DNA from: Ignavibacteriales bacterium
Lineage (GTDB): Bacteria > Bacteroidota > Ignavibacteria > Ignavibacteriales > Ignavibacteriaceae
Reading direction: 5' to 3'
DNA: 23,317 nt
NCBI GenBank assembly: GCA_027349615.1
Contig: DAIEML010000007.1
Location: 1-23,317 of the forward strand
Each line of letters opens with the position of its first letter. The stretch's first letter is position 1. Of the stretch, positions 1 to 7,433 are shown one piece after another. The notes under the pieces are model-generated. The model saw only the letters and a list, made by a program, of their open reading frames with translations. It made no database searches and was not told the origin of the DNA. A program made the translations under genes and the position numbers.

Positions 1-626
1 GAGTTGCGCCAGCCGCAGTTGTAATTTTAGGCGCCGGTGTAGTTGGAACAACAGCAGCACGCGCCGCACTCGGCAGAGGCGCTCAAGTAATTGTAATTGA
101 TAAAGATTTAAATAGATTAAGAAGAATTGATTCAGCATTCCGCCAAAAGATTACAACGGTAATGGCAAATCCTTATACAATTTCCCGCGGAGTTAAATTT
201 GCAGATGTTTTAATCGGTGCGGTTTTAATTAAAGGTGAAAAAACTCCTCATCTTGTTACCGAAGAAATGGTAAAGAATATGAAAAATGGATCTGTGATTA
301 TTGATGTCTCGATTGATCAAGGCGGATGCATAGAAACAAGCCATGTAACAACAATTTCAGATCCTATTTACAGTACGCATAACGTAATTCATTATTGTGT
401 TCCAAACATGCCAGCGCTGGTTTCCAAAACAGCAAGCTACGGATTGAATAATGCTTCACTCGGGTATATTCAAAATATTGCGGATAACGGATTAGCAAAC
501 GCATTGCTTGGAGATGACGGATTATCGAAAGGAGTTTGTACTTATCAAGGCTCTTGTTCAAATGAAGCTATTGCAAATATTTTTAATCTAGAATACAGGA
601 AGCTCAGAATATTTTCAACAAATTAA
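1..626 (+). CDS. ald: alanine dehydrogenase, C-terminal part (5' end outside window)
   Basis: The reading frame is open from base 3 to the stop at 624-626; the ATG at 162 is an internal methionine, not the start. The product matches the C-terminal half of alanine dehydrogenase, which converts L-alanine and NAD+ to pyruvate, ammonium and NADH in the cytoplasm. The NAD-binding Rossmann turn GAGVVG is at bases 30-47. It is followed by the family block IGAVLIKGEKTPHLV, then VIIDVSIDQGG with the conserved aspartate, and HYCVPNMPALV in place of the usual VANMPG segment. The tail after NASLGYIQNIADNG ends in a cysteine-containing stretch (KGVCTYQGSCSN). About half of the usual ~370 residues is present. 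No clear terminator follows in the 107-base gap to the next gene. The family call is firm; the substrate is inferred from the family. Confidence 0.93.
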   Translation, partial: VAPAAVVILGAGVVGTTAARAALGRGAQVIVIDKDLNRLRRIDSAFRQKITTVMANPYTISRGVKFADVLIGAVLIKGEKTPHLVTEEMVKNMKNGSVIIDVSIDQGGCIETSHVTTISDPIYSTHNVIHYCVPNMPALVSKTASYGLNNASLGYIQNIADNGLANALLGDDGLSKGVCTYQGSCSNEAIANIFNLEYRKLRIFSTN

Positions 627-733
627 AAAGATTATTATAAGCCGATTGAATCAAAAAATTCTATTGGTTTTAAAAAATTAAAAGTATCGATTAAAAAATC
701 ATACGTTTTTACGATAACAATGAATGATGAAAT

Positions 734-2089
734 ATGGTAGCAACAGAAGAAATAAAATCTAAAAATTCAATACCTTTCAATATTCTTCAATCGTACAATC
801 AAAAAATTGTATCAGCGGAAGAAGCTGTTAAGGTAATTAAATCAGGCGATAAAATATTAGCGCACTCTAACTGCGCATTTCCAACTGTACTTATAAATGC
901 GTTAGTAAAAAGGAAAGATGAACTAAAAGATGTAGAGATAATGCATGCTTTAGCCGTTGGCAATGTAGGTTATATGAATCCGGAAATGGAAGGACATTTT
1001 AGGCACAACGCATTTTTTATCGGCGGCAACAGCAGGGATGCAGTGCGGCAGGGAAGAGCAGACTTTACGCCAATATTCCTTTATGAAACCCCGCTGTTAT
1101 TTGCAAAAGGATATATTAATCTTGATGCAGCTTTAATTCATGTTTCTCCGCCGGATGAACATGGCTTCTGCAGCTTCGGCGTTGAAGTCGGACTTACTAA
1201 AACAGGAGCGGAAAAAGCAAAGATTATAATTGCGCAAGTCAATAAGAATATGCCGAGAACTTTGGGAGACAGCTTTATTCATATAAGTAAAATAAAATAT
1301 ATTGTAGAAGTAGATGAAGAAATTGCTGAGCTTCCGCAAGGTGAAAGAGATGCCTCGCCGGAAATTACAGAGATAAATAAAAAATTAGCTTACAATATTG
1401 CCGAACTTATAGAGGACGGCTCAACGCTGCAGATGGGTATTGGAGCTATTCCGGATTTTGTTTTGAAATATCTTGCCGATAGAAAAGCGCTTGGAATTCA
1501 TTCAGAAATGTTTTCAGACGGTGCTATCGATTTAGTGGAAAAGGGAATAATTACTAATGAAATGAAAACACTTCATCCTGGAAAAATTGTTGCCGGATTT
1601 GTACTCGGGACCAAGAGGCTGTATAATTTTATTAATAATAATCCGATGATTGAATTCCATCGTCAGGAATATGTAAACGATCCATTTGTAATTGCAAAGA
1701 ACAATAAGATGGTCGCAATAAATTCGGCAATAGAAATAGATTTAACCGGGCAGGTTTGTTCAGATTCAATTGGGCCTAAATTATACAGCGGCTTTGGAGG
1801 TCAATTGGATTTTATCAGAGGCGCAGCTCATTCGGAAGGCGGCAAACCAATTATTGCACTGCCATCTACAACTAAAGATTTTAAAATATCAAGAATTGTC
1901 CCTTTTCTAAAACCTGGCGCCGGAGTTATTACTACTCGAGGCGATGTTCATTATGTTGTTACTGAATATGGACACGCTCAACTTTTCGGGAAAACTATTA
2001 GAGAAAGAGTGAAATCATTAATTGAAATTGCTCATCCGAATTTTAGAGATGAACTTTACAAATATGCTCGAGAAAATAAGTATTTATAA
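734..2089 (+). CDS. acetyl-CoA hydrolase/transferase family CoA-transferase (4-hydroxybutyrate/acetate type)
   Basis: This 451-residue protein is full length for the Cat1/Cat2/Ach1-type CoA-transferase family, which moves CoA between acyl-CoA and a free carboxylate such as acetate, butyrate, succinate or 4-hydroxybutyrate. The N-terminal half contains LIHVSPPDEHGFCSFG (residues 134-149). The C-terminal half has GIHSEMFSDG at 254-263, where Glu258 corresponds to the catalytic glutamate that forms the glutamyl-CoA intermediate, and the oxyanion/CoA loop GFGGQLDFIRG at 353-363. No signal peptide is seen, so it is cytoplasmic. The ATG at 734 is the only nearby in-frame start; three closer-spaced ATGs at 720-729 are out of frame. 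The Shine-Dalgarno site is weak. Alanine dehydrogenase lies upstream, which suggests fermentation or amino-acid catabolism, but the exact acyl substrate cannot be read from the sequence. Confidence 0.9.
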   Translation: MVATEEIKSKNSIPFNILQSYNQKIVSAEEAVKVIKSGDKILAHSNCAFPTVLINALVKRKDELKDVEIMHALAVGNVGYMNPEMEGHFRHNAFFIGGNSRDAVRQGRADFTPIFLYETPLLFAKGYINLDAALIHVSPPDEHGFCSFGVEVGLTKTGAEKAKIIIAQVNKNMPRTLGDSFIHISKIKYIVEVDEEIAELPQGERDASPEITEINKKLAYNIAELIEDGSTLQMGIGAIPDFVLKYLADRKALGIHSEMFSDGAIDLVEKGIITNEMKTLHPGKIVAGFVLGTKRLYNFINNNPMIEFHRQEYVNDPFVIAKNNKMVAINSAIEIDLTGQVCSDSIGPKLYSGFGGQLDFIRGAAHSEGGKPIIALPSTTKDFKISRIVPFLKPGAGVITTRGDVHYVVTEYGHAQLFGKTIRERVKSLIEIAHPNFRDELYKYARENKYL

Positions 2090-2198
2090 AACTTCAATTA
2101 AAAATTATTCCTAAAAACTTTTATTTGATAATACATACTTTCAATAAAACATTTAAGCATATCGAATAACCATAACAAAAAATAATCAAACCTGTTTT

Positions 2199-2891
2199 AT
2201 GATTGCGGTAATTGGCGACATACACGGCTGTTATTTTACTTTCAAAGAATTAGTCGGAGTTATAAAAGAAAAATATCCCAAAATTAAAATTTGCTGTGTT
2301 GGTGATTTGGTGGATAGAGGTAATTTTAGCTTTGAAGTAATTGAGTTCATAAAAAATGAAAAAATAAAATTTACTCCCGGCAATCATGATTATATGTTTT
2401 ATTATTTTATAAATCAGCCGAACAGTGAGATTGGCCAGACGTGGCTGTACAATGGTTATGAGAAAACGCTTGCTTCCTACGAAAATAGATTTGATAAAAT
2501 TGAAGAGCATTTAAAATTAATAATTAACGCGCCAATATTTATTGATTCGAATGATTGTTTTATTTCTCATGCCGGAATTTCAAAATATTATAAATCAAAA
2601 TTGCCTAAAAATTTTCAAAATAATTTAGAACTGTTAGATAAAATAATTATCAATGATCTTAACAACGAACATGGAATTTTGTGGACAAGAGAAGAATTAC
2701 TTAACATTGGAAAATTGCAAGTTGTCGGACATACAAGAAGGGAAGAAGTATTTTTCAATGAACAAAATAATATTGTTTACATTGACACTTCAATTTATAC
2801 TGGTAATAAATTAAGCTCTGTAATTGTAGATAATAATGAAATAATTGATATAATTTCTGCAGCAGCAAAATTTGAAGATCTAGAAACATGA
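2199..2891 (+). CDS. PPP-family metallophosphoesterase (bacterial Ser/Thr phosphatase-like)
   Basis: All motifs of the PPP calcineurin-like phosphoesterase family are present in order in 230 residues: GDIHG (6-10), GDLVDRG (35-41), GNHD (61-64), HAG (124-126) and GHT (177-179). These supply the histidine, aspartate and asparagine ligands of the two-metal centre and the catalytic histidine of GNHD. The length and the WTREELL segment before VVGHT resemble the bacterial PrpA/PphA and PrpE group, which includes protein phosphatases and nucleotide hydrolases (Ap4A). The protein is predicted soluble and cytoplasmic. The ATG at 2199 has no convincing Shine-Dalgarno site but starts right at the MIAVIGDIHG strand expected for the family. 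The gene converges with the histidine kinase at 2906 with only 14 bases between. A Ser/Thr kinase is encoded at 8922, but a pairing of the two is speculative. Confidence 0.9.
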   Translation: MIAVIGDIHGCYFTFKELVGVIKEKYPKIKICCVGDLVDRGNFSFEVIEFIKNEKIKFTPGNHDYMFYYFINQPNSEIGQTWLYNGYEKTLASYENRFDKIEEHLKLIINAPIFIDSNDCFISHAGISKYYKSKLPKNFQNNLELLDKIIINDLNNEHGILWTREELLNIGKLQVVGHTRREEVFFNEQNNIVYIDTSIYTGNKLSSVIVDNNEIIDIISAAAKFEDLET

Positions 2892-2905
2892 GTCTTATGA
2901 AATTA

Positions 2906-4747
2906 TTATTCTTTTAAAGGAACATACAATTTAACTTTTGTACCTTCACCTTCATTACTTGAAATATCTAAAACACAATTTATTTTTTCAGCCATTTTTT
3001 TAGATAGGTATAATCCTAATCCAATTCCTTCATAATTTCTGTTTAATCCTTCACTTATTTGCCTGAATTCTTCAAAAACAAATTCTTCTTTTCCTTTTGG
3101 GAAACCAATACCATTATCTTCAATTGTTATTTCTGCCCGCGGAAAATAATTATTTAATTTTACGAAAACTGAAATTTGAATAGTACCTTTATTGGTAAAC
3201 TTTATGGAATTATCTAGTAGGTTATCTAGAATATCCTTTATCAAAATTTTATCGGTTCTTACTAAAATAGGATTATCGTCGAGATTAAGTTTTAACTCCA
3301 ATCCATTCTTAGAAATTCGATCGCTAAACATTTCAACAACATTTTTTATAATCTCACTTAAATTATAGATTTCAAAATGCGGCAGAAAATTATTTGCTTC
3401 TAAATAAGTAAGGTTTAAAAAGAGATTAATAAGCCTTAATAATCTTTTACCGTTTTCATGAATGCCATTTAATTCTTCAGAGAAAAGAGAAGTGAAGTTT
3501 TTATCTTTGATAATGTTTGAATAGCCTAAAATACTCTGCAGCGGAGTTCTCATTTCATGGCTGATATTAGTTAGAATAATACTTTTCAAGCGCTCAACTT
3601 CTAACGCTTTTTCTTCCGCTTTGCTAAGTTTATTTTCAAGTTCTATTTGATCGGATATATTTTTGCAGATACAAATTACCTCCAGTTCATAATCATAATT
3701 AGGATTATAATTTGCTTTTGCATTGTACTCAGTCCATACGTATTTACCTTCAGAATGTTTGAGCCGAATTCTTAGATTTATTTTTTTTGTTGAGGAAATA
3801 TTACTTAGATAGTTTTTTAATTTATCAATATCATCCGGATGAATGAAACCAAATAAGTTATTTAAAGTCATATATCCAGGACTGTATCCAAGCATTTTTA
3901 AAGAGCCTGGCGAGGCATATTCTATTTTTCCATCAAGGTTATGTCTAATAATCAAATCGGTTGCGTTATATGCAATTAATTTATAGTTATTAAGATTTTC
4001 TTCAAGGACTCTTAGTGCCATCTTTTTTTCAGAAATATCATGGATTATAATCACCATCAAATTTCCTTCAAAAGTTTTTAAAAGCTGAATAAACATTTCA
4101 ACTTCTATAATTCGGTTATTGCTTGATAATTGCTTTATCTCAAATCTATTGTATCTATTTTCTTTAATTGATTTATAAATTTTCAAAGCAAATTCTATAT
4201 CAGATGGATGATGCAGTCTTGTCAATTCCATTTGCTGAAGTTCATCATGAGAATAACCATATAGCCGTATGGCGCTGTCATTCATTCGCAAGATTTTTAG
4301 AGAATTTTGATCAGCAATTATTATGGGAACAAGGTTTGTATTAAAAGATTGATAATAAAAAAATCCTGTTATATCTATTGTACCATTGCTATTTGATGTT
4401 AAAACTGGTAGTTCGATATCAATATAAAAATAAAGTTTGTCATCAATAACAACATTTGAGATTCTTAGATTTGCTGTCTGTTCAACTTGATCCTTCCGAA
4501 AAATTTGGGTGATAAATTCTTTACTGTATTTTCTATTTGTAAGAGTTAATAATTCGTTTTTATTTAATTTAGGACAAACAACCGAAAGGCTCTGGCCAAC
4601 CAACTCTTCCTCTTTATATTGAAGTTCAAGTTCTGCAGAATTGTTAATTGAAAGAAAAGTGAAATCTTCTGGTTTAATTATCAAAATAGGAGAGATGCTT
4701 GCATCAATGATTTCTTTAAAGAAAGGTTTTATAATATATTTTTGCAT
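2906..4747 (-). CDS. PAS-domain sensor histidine kinase (soluble, three PAS)
   Basis: This cytoplasmic hybrid-free histidine kinase has no transmembrane segment. Numbering is from an upstream ATG at 4759. Three PAS-like modules come first: about 12-115, 135-245 (NDSAIRLYGYSHDEL; IIIHDISEKK as the end motif) and 255-372 (YASPGSLKMLGYSPGYM; ICKNISD). A short coiled coil (372-392) leads to HisKA with the H-box NISHEMRTPLQ, His401 being the phosphorylation site. The ATPase domain has an N-box (LDNLLDNSIKF, Asn517), G1 (EDNGIGF, 547-553) and G2 (GIGLGL, 578-583). No receiver domain is fused and no response regulator is adjacent, so its partner lies elsewhere. The start at 4747 is preferred because GGAAG lies five bases upstream of that ATG; the ATG at 4759 has no ribosome-binding site and would add four residues. 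The signal is unknown. Confidence 0.92.
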   Translation of the reverse strand: MQKYIIKPFFKEIIDASISPILIIKPEDFTFLSINNSAELELQYKEEELVGQSLSVVCPKLNKNELLTLTNRKYSKEFITQIFRKDQVEQTANLRISNVVIDDKLYFYIDIELPVLTSNSNGTIDITGFFYYQSFNTNLVPIIIADQNSLKILRMNDSAIRLYGYSHDELQQMELTRLHHPSDIEFALKIYKSIKENRYNRFEIKQLSSNNRIIEVEMFIQLLKTFEGNLMVIIIHDISEKKMALRVLEENLNNYKLIAYNATDLIIRHNLDGKIEYASPGSLKMLGYSPGYMTLNNLFGFIHPDDIDKLKNYLSNISSTKKINLRIRLKHSEGKYVWTEYNAKANYNPNYDYELEVICICKNISDQIELENKLSKAEEKALEVERLKSIILTNISHEMRTPLQSILGYSNIIKDKNFTSLFSEELNGIHENGKRLLRLINLFLNLTYLEANNFLPHFEIYNLSEIIKNVVEMFSDRISKNGLELKLNLDDNPILVRTDKILIKDILDNLLDNSIKFTNKGTIQISVFVKLNNYFPRAEITIEDNGIGFPKGKEEFVFEEFRQISEGLNRNYEGIGLGLYLSKKMAEKINCVLDISSNEGEGTKVKLYVPLKE

Positions 4748-5174
4748 GGCTGCTTCCATATAAAATCTTAAAATTAATTTTCTTAATTAGCATTTTACTC
4801 TAATTATAATCCGGCATTAAAATAGTTTGGAAGCATATTCTGTCCGCAAGATCAATACGATAATAAAAAAAAGTAATTATACAATCAATGTTATTGCATG
4901 TGGATTGTCAATCATCACCTGTAAACAATATATACAATGGCTCAATGAATTATTGATACTTACTATCTCAGAATTAACAGATGAGGTTTTTAATTTATTT
5001 AAAATATTCATTGACTTCTAAATCGGAACCTGATTATAGTTTTTTTGTAATTATAATTTGAAGTCTAAATTTAGAATTGTTAGTGAAACTAATAGAGCAG
5101 TAATTTAGAATGATAAATATTAAATAATTTATTTAATTTTCAGTAAAAGTTTTATCACTCAATGGTGATGAGAA
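4748..5174. other. 415-base intergenic region between divergent genes
   Basis: This is a very AT-rich stretch between the divergently transcribed histidine kinase and the lipoprotein at 5175, so it should hold both promoters. A TATAAT-like hexamer is present at 4805-4810, but no -35 element at a proper distance was found on either strand. A short inverted repeat (ATCAC 5154-5158, GTGAT 5165-5169) sits just upstream of the lipoprotein start. The only open frame, 4827-5021, starts with TTG, lacks a ribosome-binding site and shows no recognisable protein, so it is not called. Confidence 0.5.
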
Positions 5175-5726
5175 ATGAAATTAATTTACTTTCTCTCGCT
5201 AATAATTGTAATATCTGCTTTTCAATTTTTTGGCTGCAATCAACAACCGATTCAACCTCAATTAGTTCGTCAGAAACCACAATTGATTATCAATCCATCT
5301 TTCGAAGAATTTGGAATCCCTACTCTTAAAGGATGGAATTGTTCACCTGCACCTTTATTAAAAGTTCAAATGATTGCCCCGCCAAACGGAGGTCAATTTT
5401 CTATATTCTTAAAATCGAAAGAGGATGGTGCATTTGCAAGTTCAACTGTAGCTGCAATTACTGGAAATCATATTTATAAATTTTCTTTCTGGAGTAAGGT
5501 AACAAATTTATTTGCGCTAGCGCAGTTGTTTTATATCCATAATGATACGATGTCGCTTAGGAAATCAATTTCTATAAAGAGTAAAGATTGGGAACAATAT
5601 TTTGCTTATGATACAATTTCTGCTCAGCTTGGAGATAGTTTAAAAGTAATTTTATACGGAACTCCTTCATCAACTCCTCAGCCGTATACGTGGTTTGATG
5701 TTTGTAAAATTGAAATCGATAAATAA
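5175..5726 (+). CDS. lipoprotein with a carbohydrate-binding-module-like domain
   Basis: This is a 183-residue lipoprotein of unknown function. Residues 1-20 form a lipoprotein signal (K2, hydrophobic core, FFG before Cys21), so it should be lipid-anchored in the cell envelope. The mature part starts with a short Gln/Pro-rich linker and then NPSFEEFGIPTLKGWNC. The pattern 'NPSFE...W', followed by a region rich in beta strands and aromatic residues (GNHIYKFSFWSKV; PYTWFDVCKIEI at the end), is typical of jelly-roll carbohydrate-binding modules of the CBM4/9 type; that assignment is an inference. The ATG at 5175 follows a GATGAGAA stretch that can serve as ribosome-binding site. It converges with the deaminase gene at 5732 with five bases between, and no terminator hairpin was found there. 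Confidence 0.75.
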   Translation: MKLIYFLSLIIVISAFQFFGCNQQPIQPQLVRQKPQLIINPSFEEFGIPTLKGWNCSPAPLLKVQMIAPPNGGQFSIFLKSKEDGAFASSTVAAITGNHIYKFSFWSKVTNLFALAQLFYIHNDTMSLRKSISIKSKDWEQYFAYDTISAQLGDSLKVILYGTPSSTPQPYTWFDVCKIEIDK

Positions 5727-5731
5727 TAATT

Positions 5732-6166
5732 TTAAAGTTTGCCAATATCTTCATACCAAAGTTTAGGATTAGCATCAATAAAATTTTCCATCAGTTCAAT
5801 GCATTCTAGGTTATTCAAATCAACAACTTCAACTCCGTGAGCTTTCATAAACTCTGAAGCTCCGGGAAAAGTTTTTGATTCTCCAACAATTACTTTCTTA
5901 ATCCCGAATTGTACAACTGCTCCTGCACATAAATAACATGGCATTAAGGTGGAATATAAAATTGTATCTTTATAGCTTCCAATTCTACCTGCATTAATTA
6001 AACAATCAATTTCTGCATGAACAATTGGATTATTTTCTTGAACTCTTTTGTTGTGACCTCTTGCGATAATTTTATTATCTTTTACAAGGATTGATCCAAT
6101 TGGAATTCCTCCTTCGCTTAAACCTTTTTTCGCTTCGTTAATAGTTTCTTGGATAAAATATTCCAT
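5732..6166 (-). CDS. cytosine deaminase, yeast Fcy1-like nucleoside/nucleobase deaminase
   Basis: This 144-residue zinc-dependent deaminase has the zinc motif HAE (His50, Glu52 as proton shuttle) and PCYLC (Cys77, Cys80). The overall pattern resembles yeast cytosine deaminase more than tRNA adenosine deaminase TadA: GGIPIGSILV, RGHN, KDTILYSTLMPC, VGES, and in particular the C-terminal FIDANPKLWYEDIG, which parallels the Fcy1 ending with its substrate-contacting aspartate (here Asp140). The likely reaction is cytosine to uracil plus ammonia in pyrimidine salvage. It is cytoplasmic with no signal peptide. The ATG at 6166 has only a weak purine stretch upstream. Other members of this fold deaminate guanine, isocytosine or modified bases, so the substrate needs testing; the family call is firm. 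Confidence 0.85.
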   Translation of the reverse strand: MEYFIQETINEAKKGLSEGGIPIGSILVKDNKIIARGHNKRVQENNPIVHAEIDCLINAGRIGSYKDTILYSTLMPCYLCAGAVVQFGIKKVIVGESKTFPGASEFMKAHGVEVVDLNNLECIELMENFIDANPKLWYEDIGKL

Positions 6167-6316
6167 AATTATTCTTTCTAATTATATGATATTTTTTAAC
6201 ATATATTGATAAAAAATTTAACCAGAATCTGGAGAACTTCAAAATGATATATTAAAAAAATTATATTTCTTATTAGAATTATTCTTAAGACTTATCAAGG
6301 TATATTTTGATTAATC

Positions 6317-6332
6317 TGGTAATAATTTTGAT
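6317..6332 (+). promoter_or_regulatory. weak sigma-54-like site upstream of the lipoprotein operon
   Basis: The string TGGTAATAATTTTGAT has the GG and G of a -24/-12 promoter at the right spacing (GG, 10 bases, G), but the -12 element reads TTGA, not TTGC, and the -24 element lacks CA. It lies 90 bases before the TTG start of the cluster whose second gene is a sigma-54 activator. In such AT-rich DNA this could be chance. Confidence 0.18.
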
Positions 6333-6396
6333 AAAACCTAATTTCTTGTAAAAGTGTTTCTAGTAACAAAATAACATCAATACATTTTATATTATT

Positions 6397-6418
6397 AATT
6401 CCAAAAATTCATGGAATT
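6397..6418 (+). promoter_or_regulatory. small hairpin overlapping the likely ribosome-binding region
   Basis: AATTCCA (6397-6403) and TGGAATT (6412-6418) are perfect inverted arms with an eight-base loop. The right arm carries the only purine-rich GGAA before the TTG start at 6422, so folding would hide it. This may lower translation of the lipoprotein; it may also be chance in AT-rich DNA. Confidence 0.3.
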
Positions 6419-6421
6419 TGC

Positions 6422-7420
6422 TTGAAGAAACCGGGATATAAAATTTTTCAGAAATGGAAGGTGAATGTTTTTTTATTTGCTGTTTCATTTTTAATTATGT
6501 CATGTAATGCACCAAAAAATAATCCATTAGATCCAAATAATCCTAATTATGCGTTCGTAACATTAACCGGAAATGTTCAAACTTTTAGCTTTCCGCATAT
6601 TGGAATTTCAGGTGTTTCTGTTTATTGGAGCTCTTCTAATGTTTTGGTTAATACAGATAATAATGGAAATTTTTCAATCGGAAATATTTTGCCTGTAAAT
6701 GGTAAACTGATTTTCCAAAAAAATGGTTTTAGAGCGGATACTATTAATGTTGTTTGGAATAATTCAAAAACTTTAGATTCACTAGTCTATTTGTTTCAAA
6801 TTCCTACTCTTGATAGTATTTCAATTTATACTGTAGTTACTAATCAATTTACCCCGCCTGGACAATCATATCAACTAATCGTAAATTCAAAAGTTTCGGA
6901 TAAAGATAATGATATCGATACTGTGCTTGTTGAAAATTCCCAATTGAATCTTCGAAAACCTTTAGATTTTAATGCAACAAGTAAGTTCTATGGAACAGTT
7001 CTCTCAACTCAAGATTTAAATATTGCTGATATTGAGCAGACAATAGGATTAGATTTTAATATTATTGCTAAAGATCATTTCCAAAATGAATATAATGTCG
7101 GCAGCAGCAAAGTGACAAGAGTAATTAAGAATGGAGTATCTATTATTTATCCGGCTAATGATACGGCACTATCGTCAACTCCATTATTTATGTGGCAGCG
7201 TTATAAAACAGGATATCCTTTTAGTTATATGATTGAAGTTTACACAAACGATTTTGCAAATTCACAACTGGTATTTAGAGGAGAAAATATTTCTTCTGAT
7301 TCAGTTTCTTATCAATTAACGACTCCGCTAAGTACGAAGAATTATTATTGGGTAATTTGGGTAATCGATCAATTTCAAAATAGATGCAGGTCTCTTCCAG
7401 CAACATTTAATGTGAAATAA
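6422..7420 (+). CDS. lipoprotein with regulatory-like and fibronectin-like beta domains
   Basis: This 332-residue envelope lipoprotein is the first gene of the cluster. It starts with TTG; no ATG in frame lies near, and the signal sequence begins directly (KKPGYKIFQKWK, hydrophobic 15-25). The lipobox is LIMSC with Cys28, followed by NPLDPNNPNY, a start often seen in lipoproteins of this lineage. Residues about 45-120 look like a carboxypeptidase-regulatory/CarboxypepD-type beta sandwich (GISGVSVYW...TDNNGNFSIGNI...KNGFRADTI). The C-terminal ~100 residues (IYPANDTALSSTPLFMWQ... to NYYWVIWVIDQFQNRCRSLPATFNV) resemble a fibronectin type III domain. No catalytic motif is seen. A role as a surface sensor or binding protein for the downstream regulators is a guess from position: the activator gene starts 13 bases after the stop. 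Confidence 0.75.
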   Translation: MKKPGYKIFQKWKVNVFLFAVSFLIMSCNAPKNNPLDPNNPNYAFVTLTGNVQTFSFPHIGISGVSVYWSSSNVLVNTDNNGNFSIGNILPVNGKLIFQKNGFRADTINVVWNNSKTLDSLVYLFQIPTLDSISIYTVVTNQFTPPGQSYQLIVNSKVSDKDNDIDTVLVENSQLNLRKPLDFNATSKFYGTVLSTQDLNIADIEQTIGLDFNIIAKDHFQNEYNVGSSKVTRVIKNGVSIIYPANDTALSSTPLFMWQRYKTGYPFSYMIEVYTNDFANSQLVFRGENISSDSVSYQLTTPLSTKNYYWVIWVIDQFQNRCRSLPATFNVK

Positions 7421-7433
7421 AAAATAAATTTAT

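Noticed and set aside
162..164. ATG as the start of a short alanine dehydrogenase-like protein
   Set aside because: The frame is open upstream to the window edge and includes the conserved NAD-binding loop, so this methionine is internal.
364..561. Minus-strand open frame inside the alanine dehydrogenase gene
   Set aside because: It is a shadow of a well-supported coding region on the other strand.
4827..5021. 64-residue open frame with TTG start between the kinase and the lipoprotein
   Set aside because: There is no ribosome-binding site, no recognisable motif and a composition like the surrounding AT-rich spacer. It could be a decayed remnant but this cannot be supported.
5154..5169. Inverted repeat ATCAC/GTGAT before the lipoprotein start
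   Set aside because: Only five pairs; too short to call a regulatory site without conservation data.
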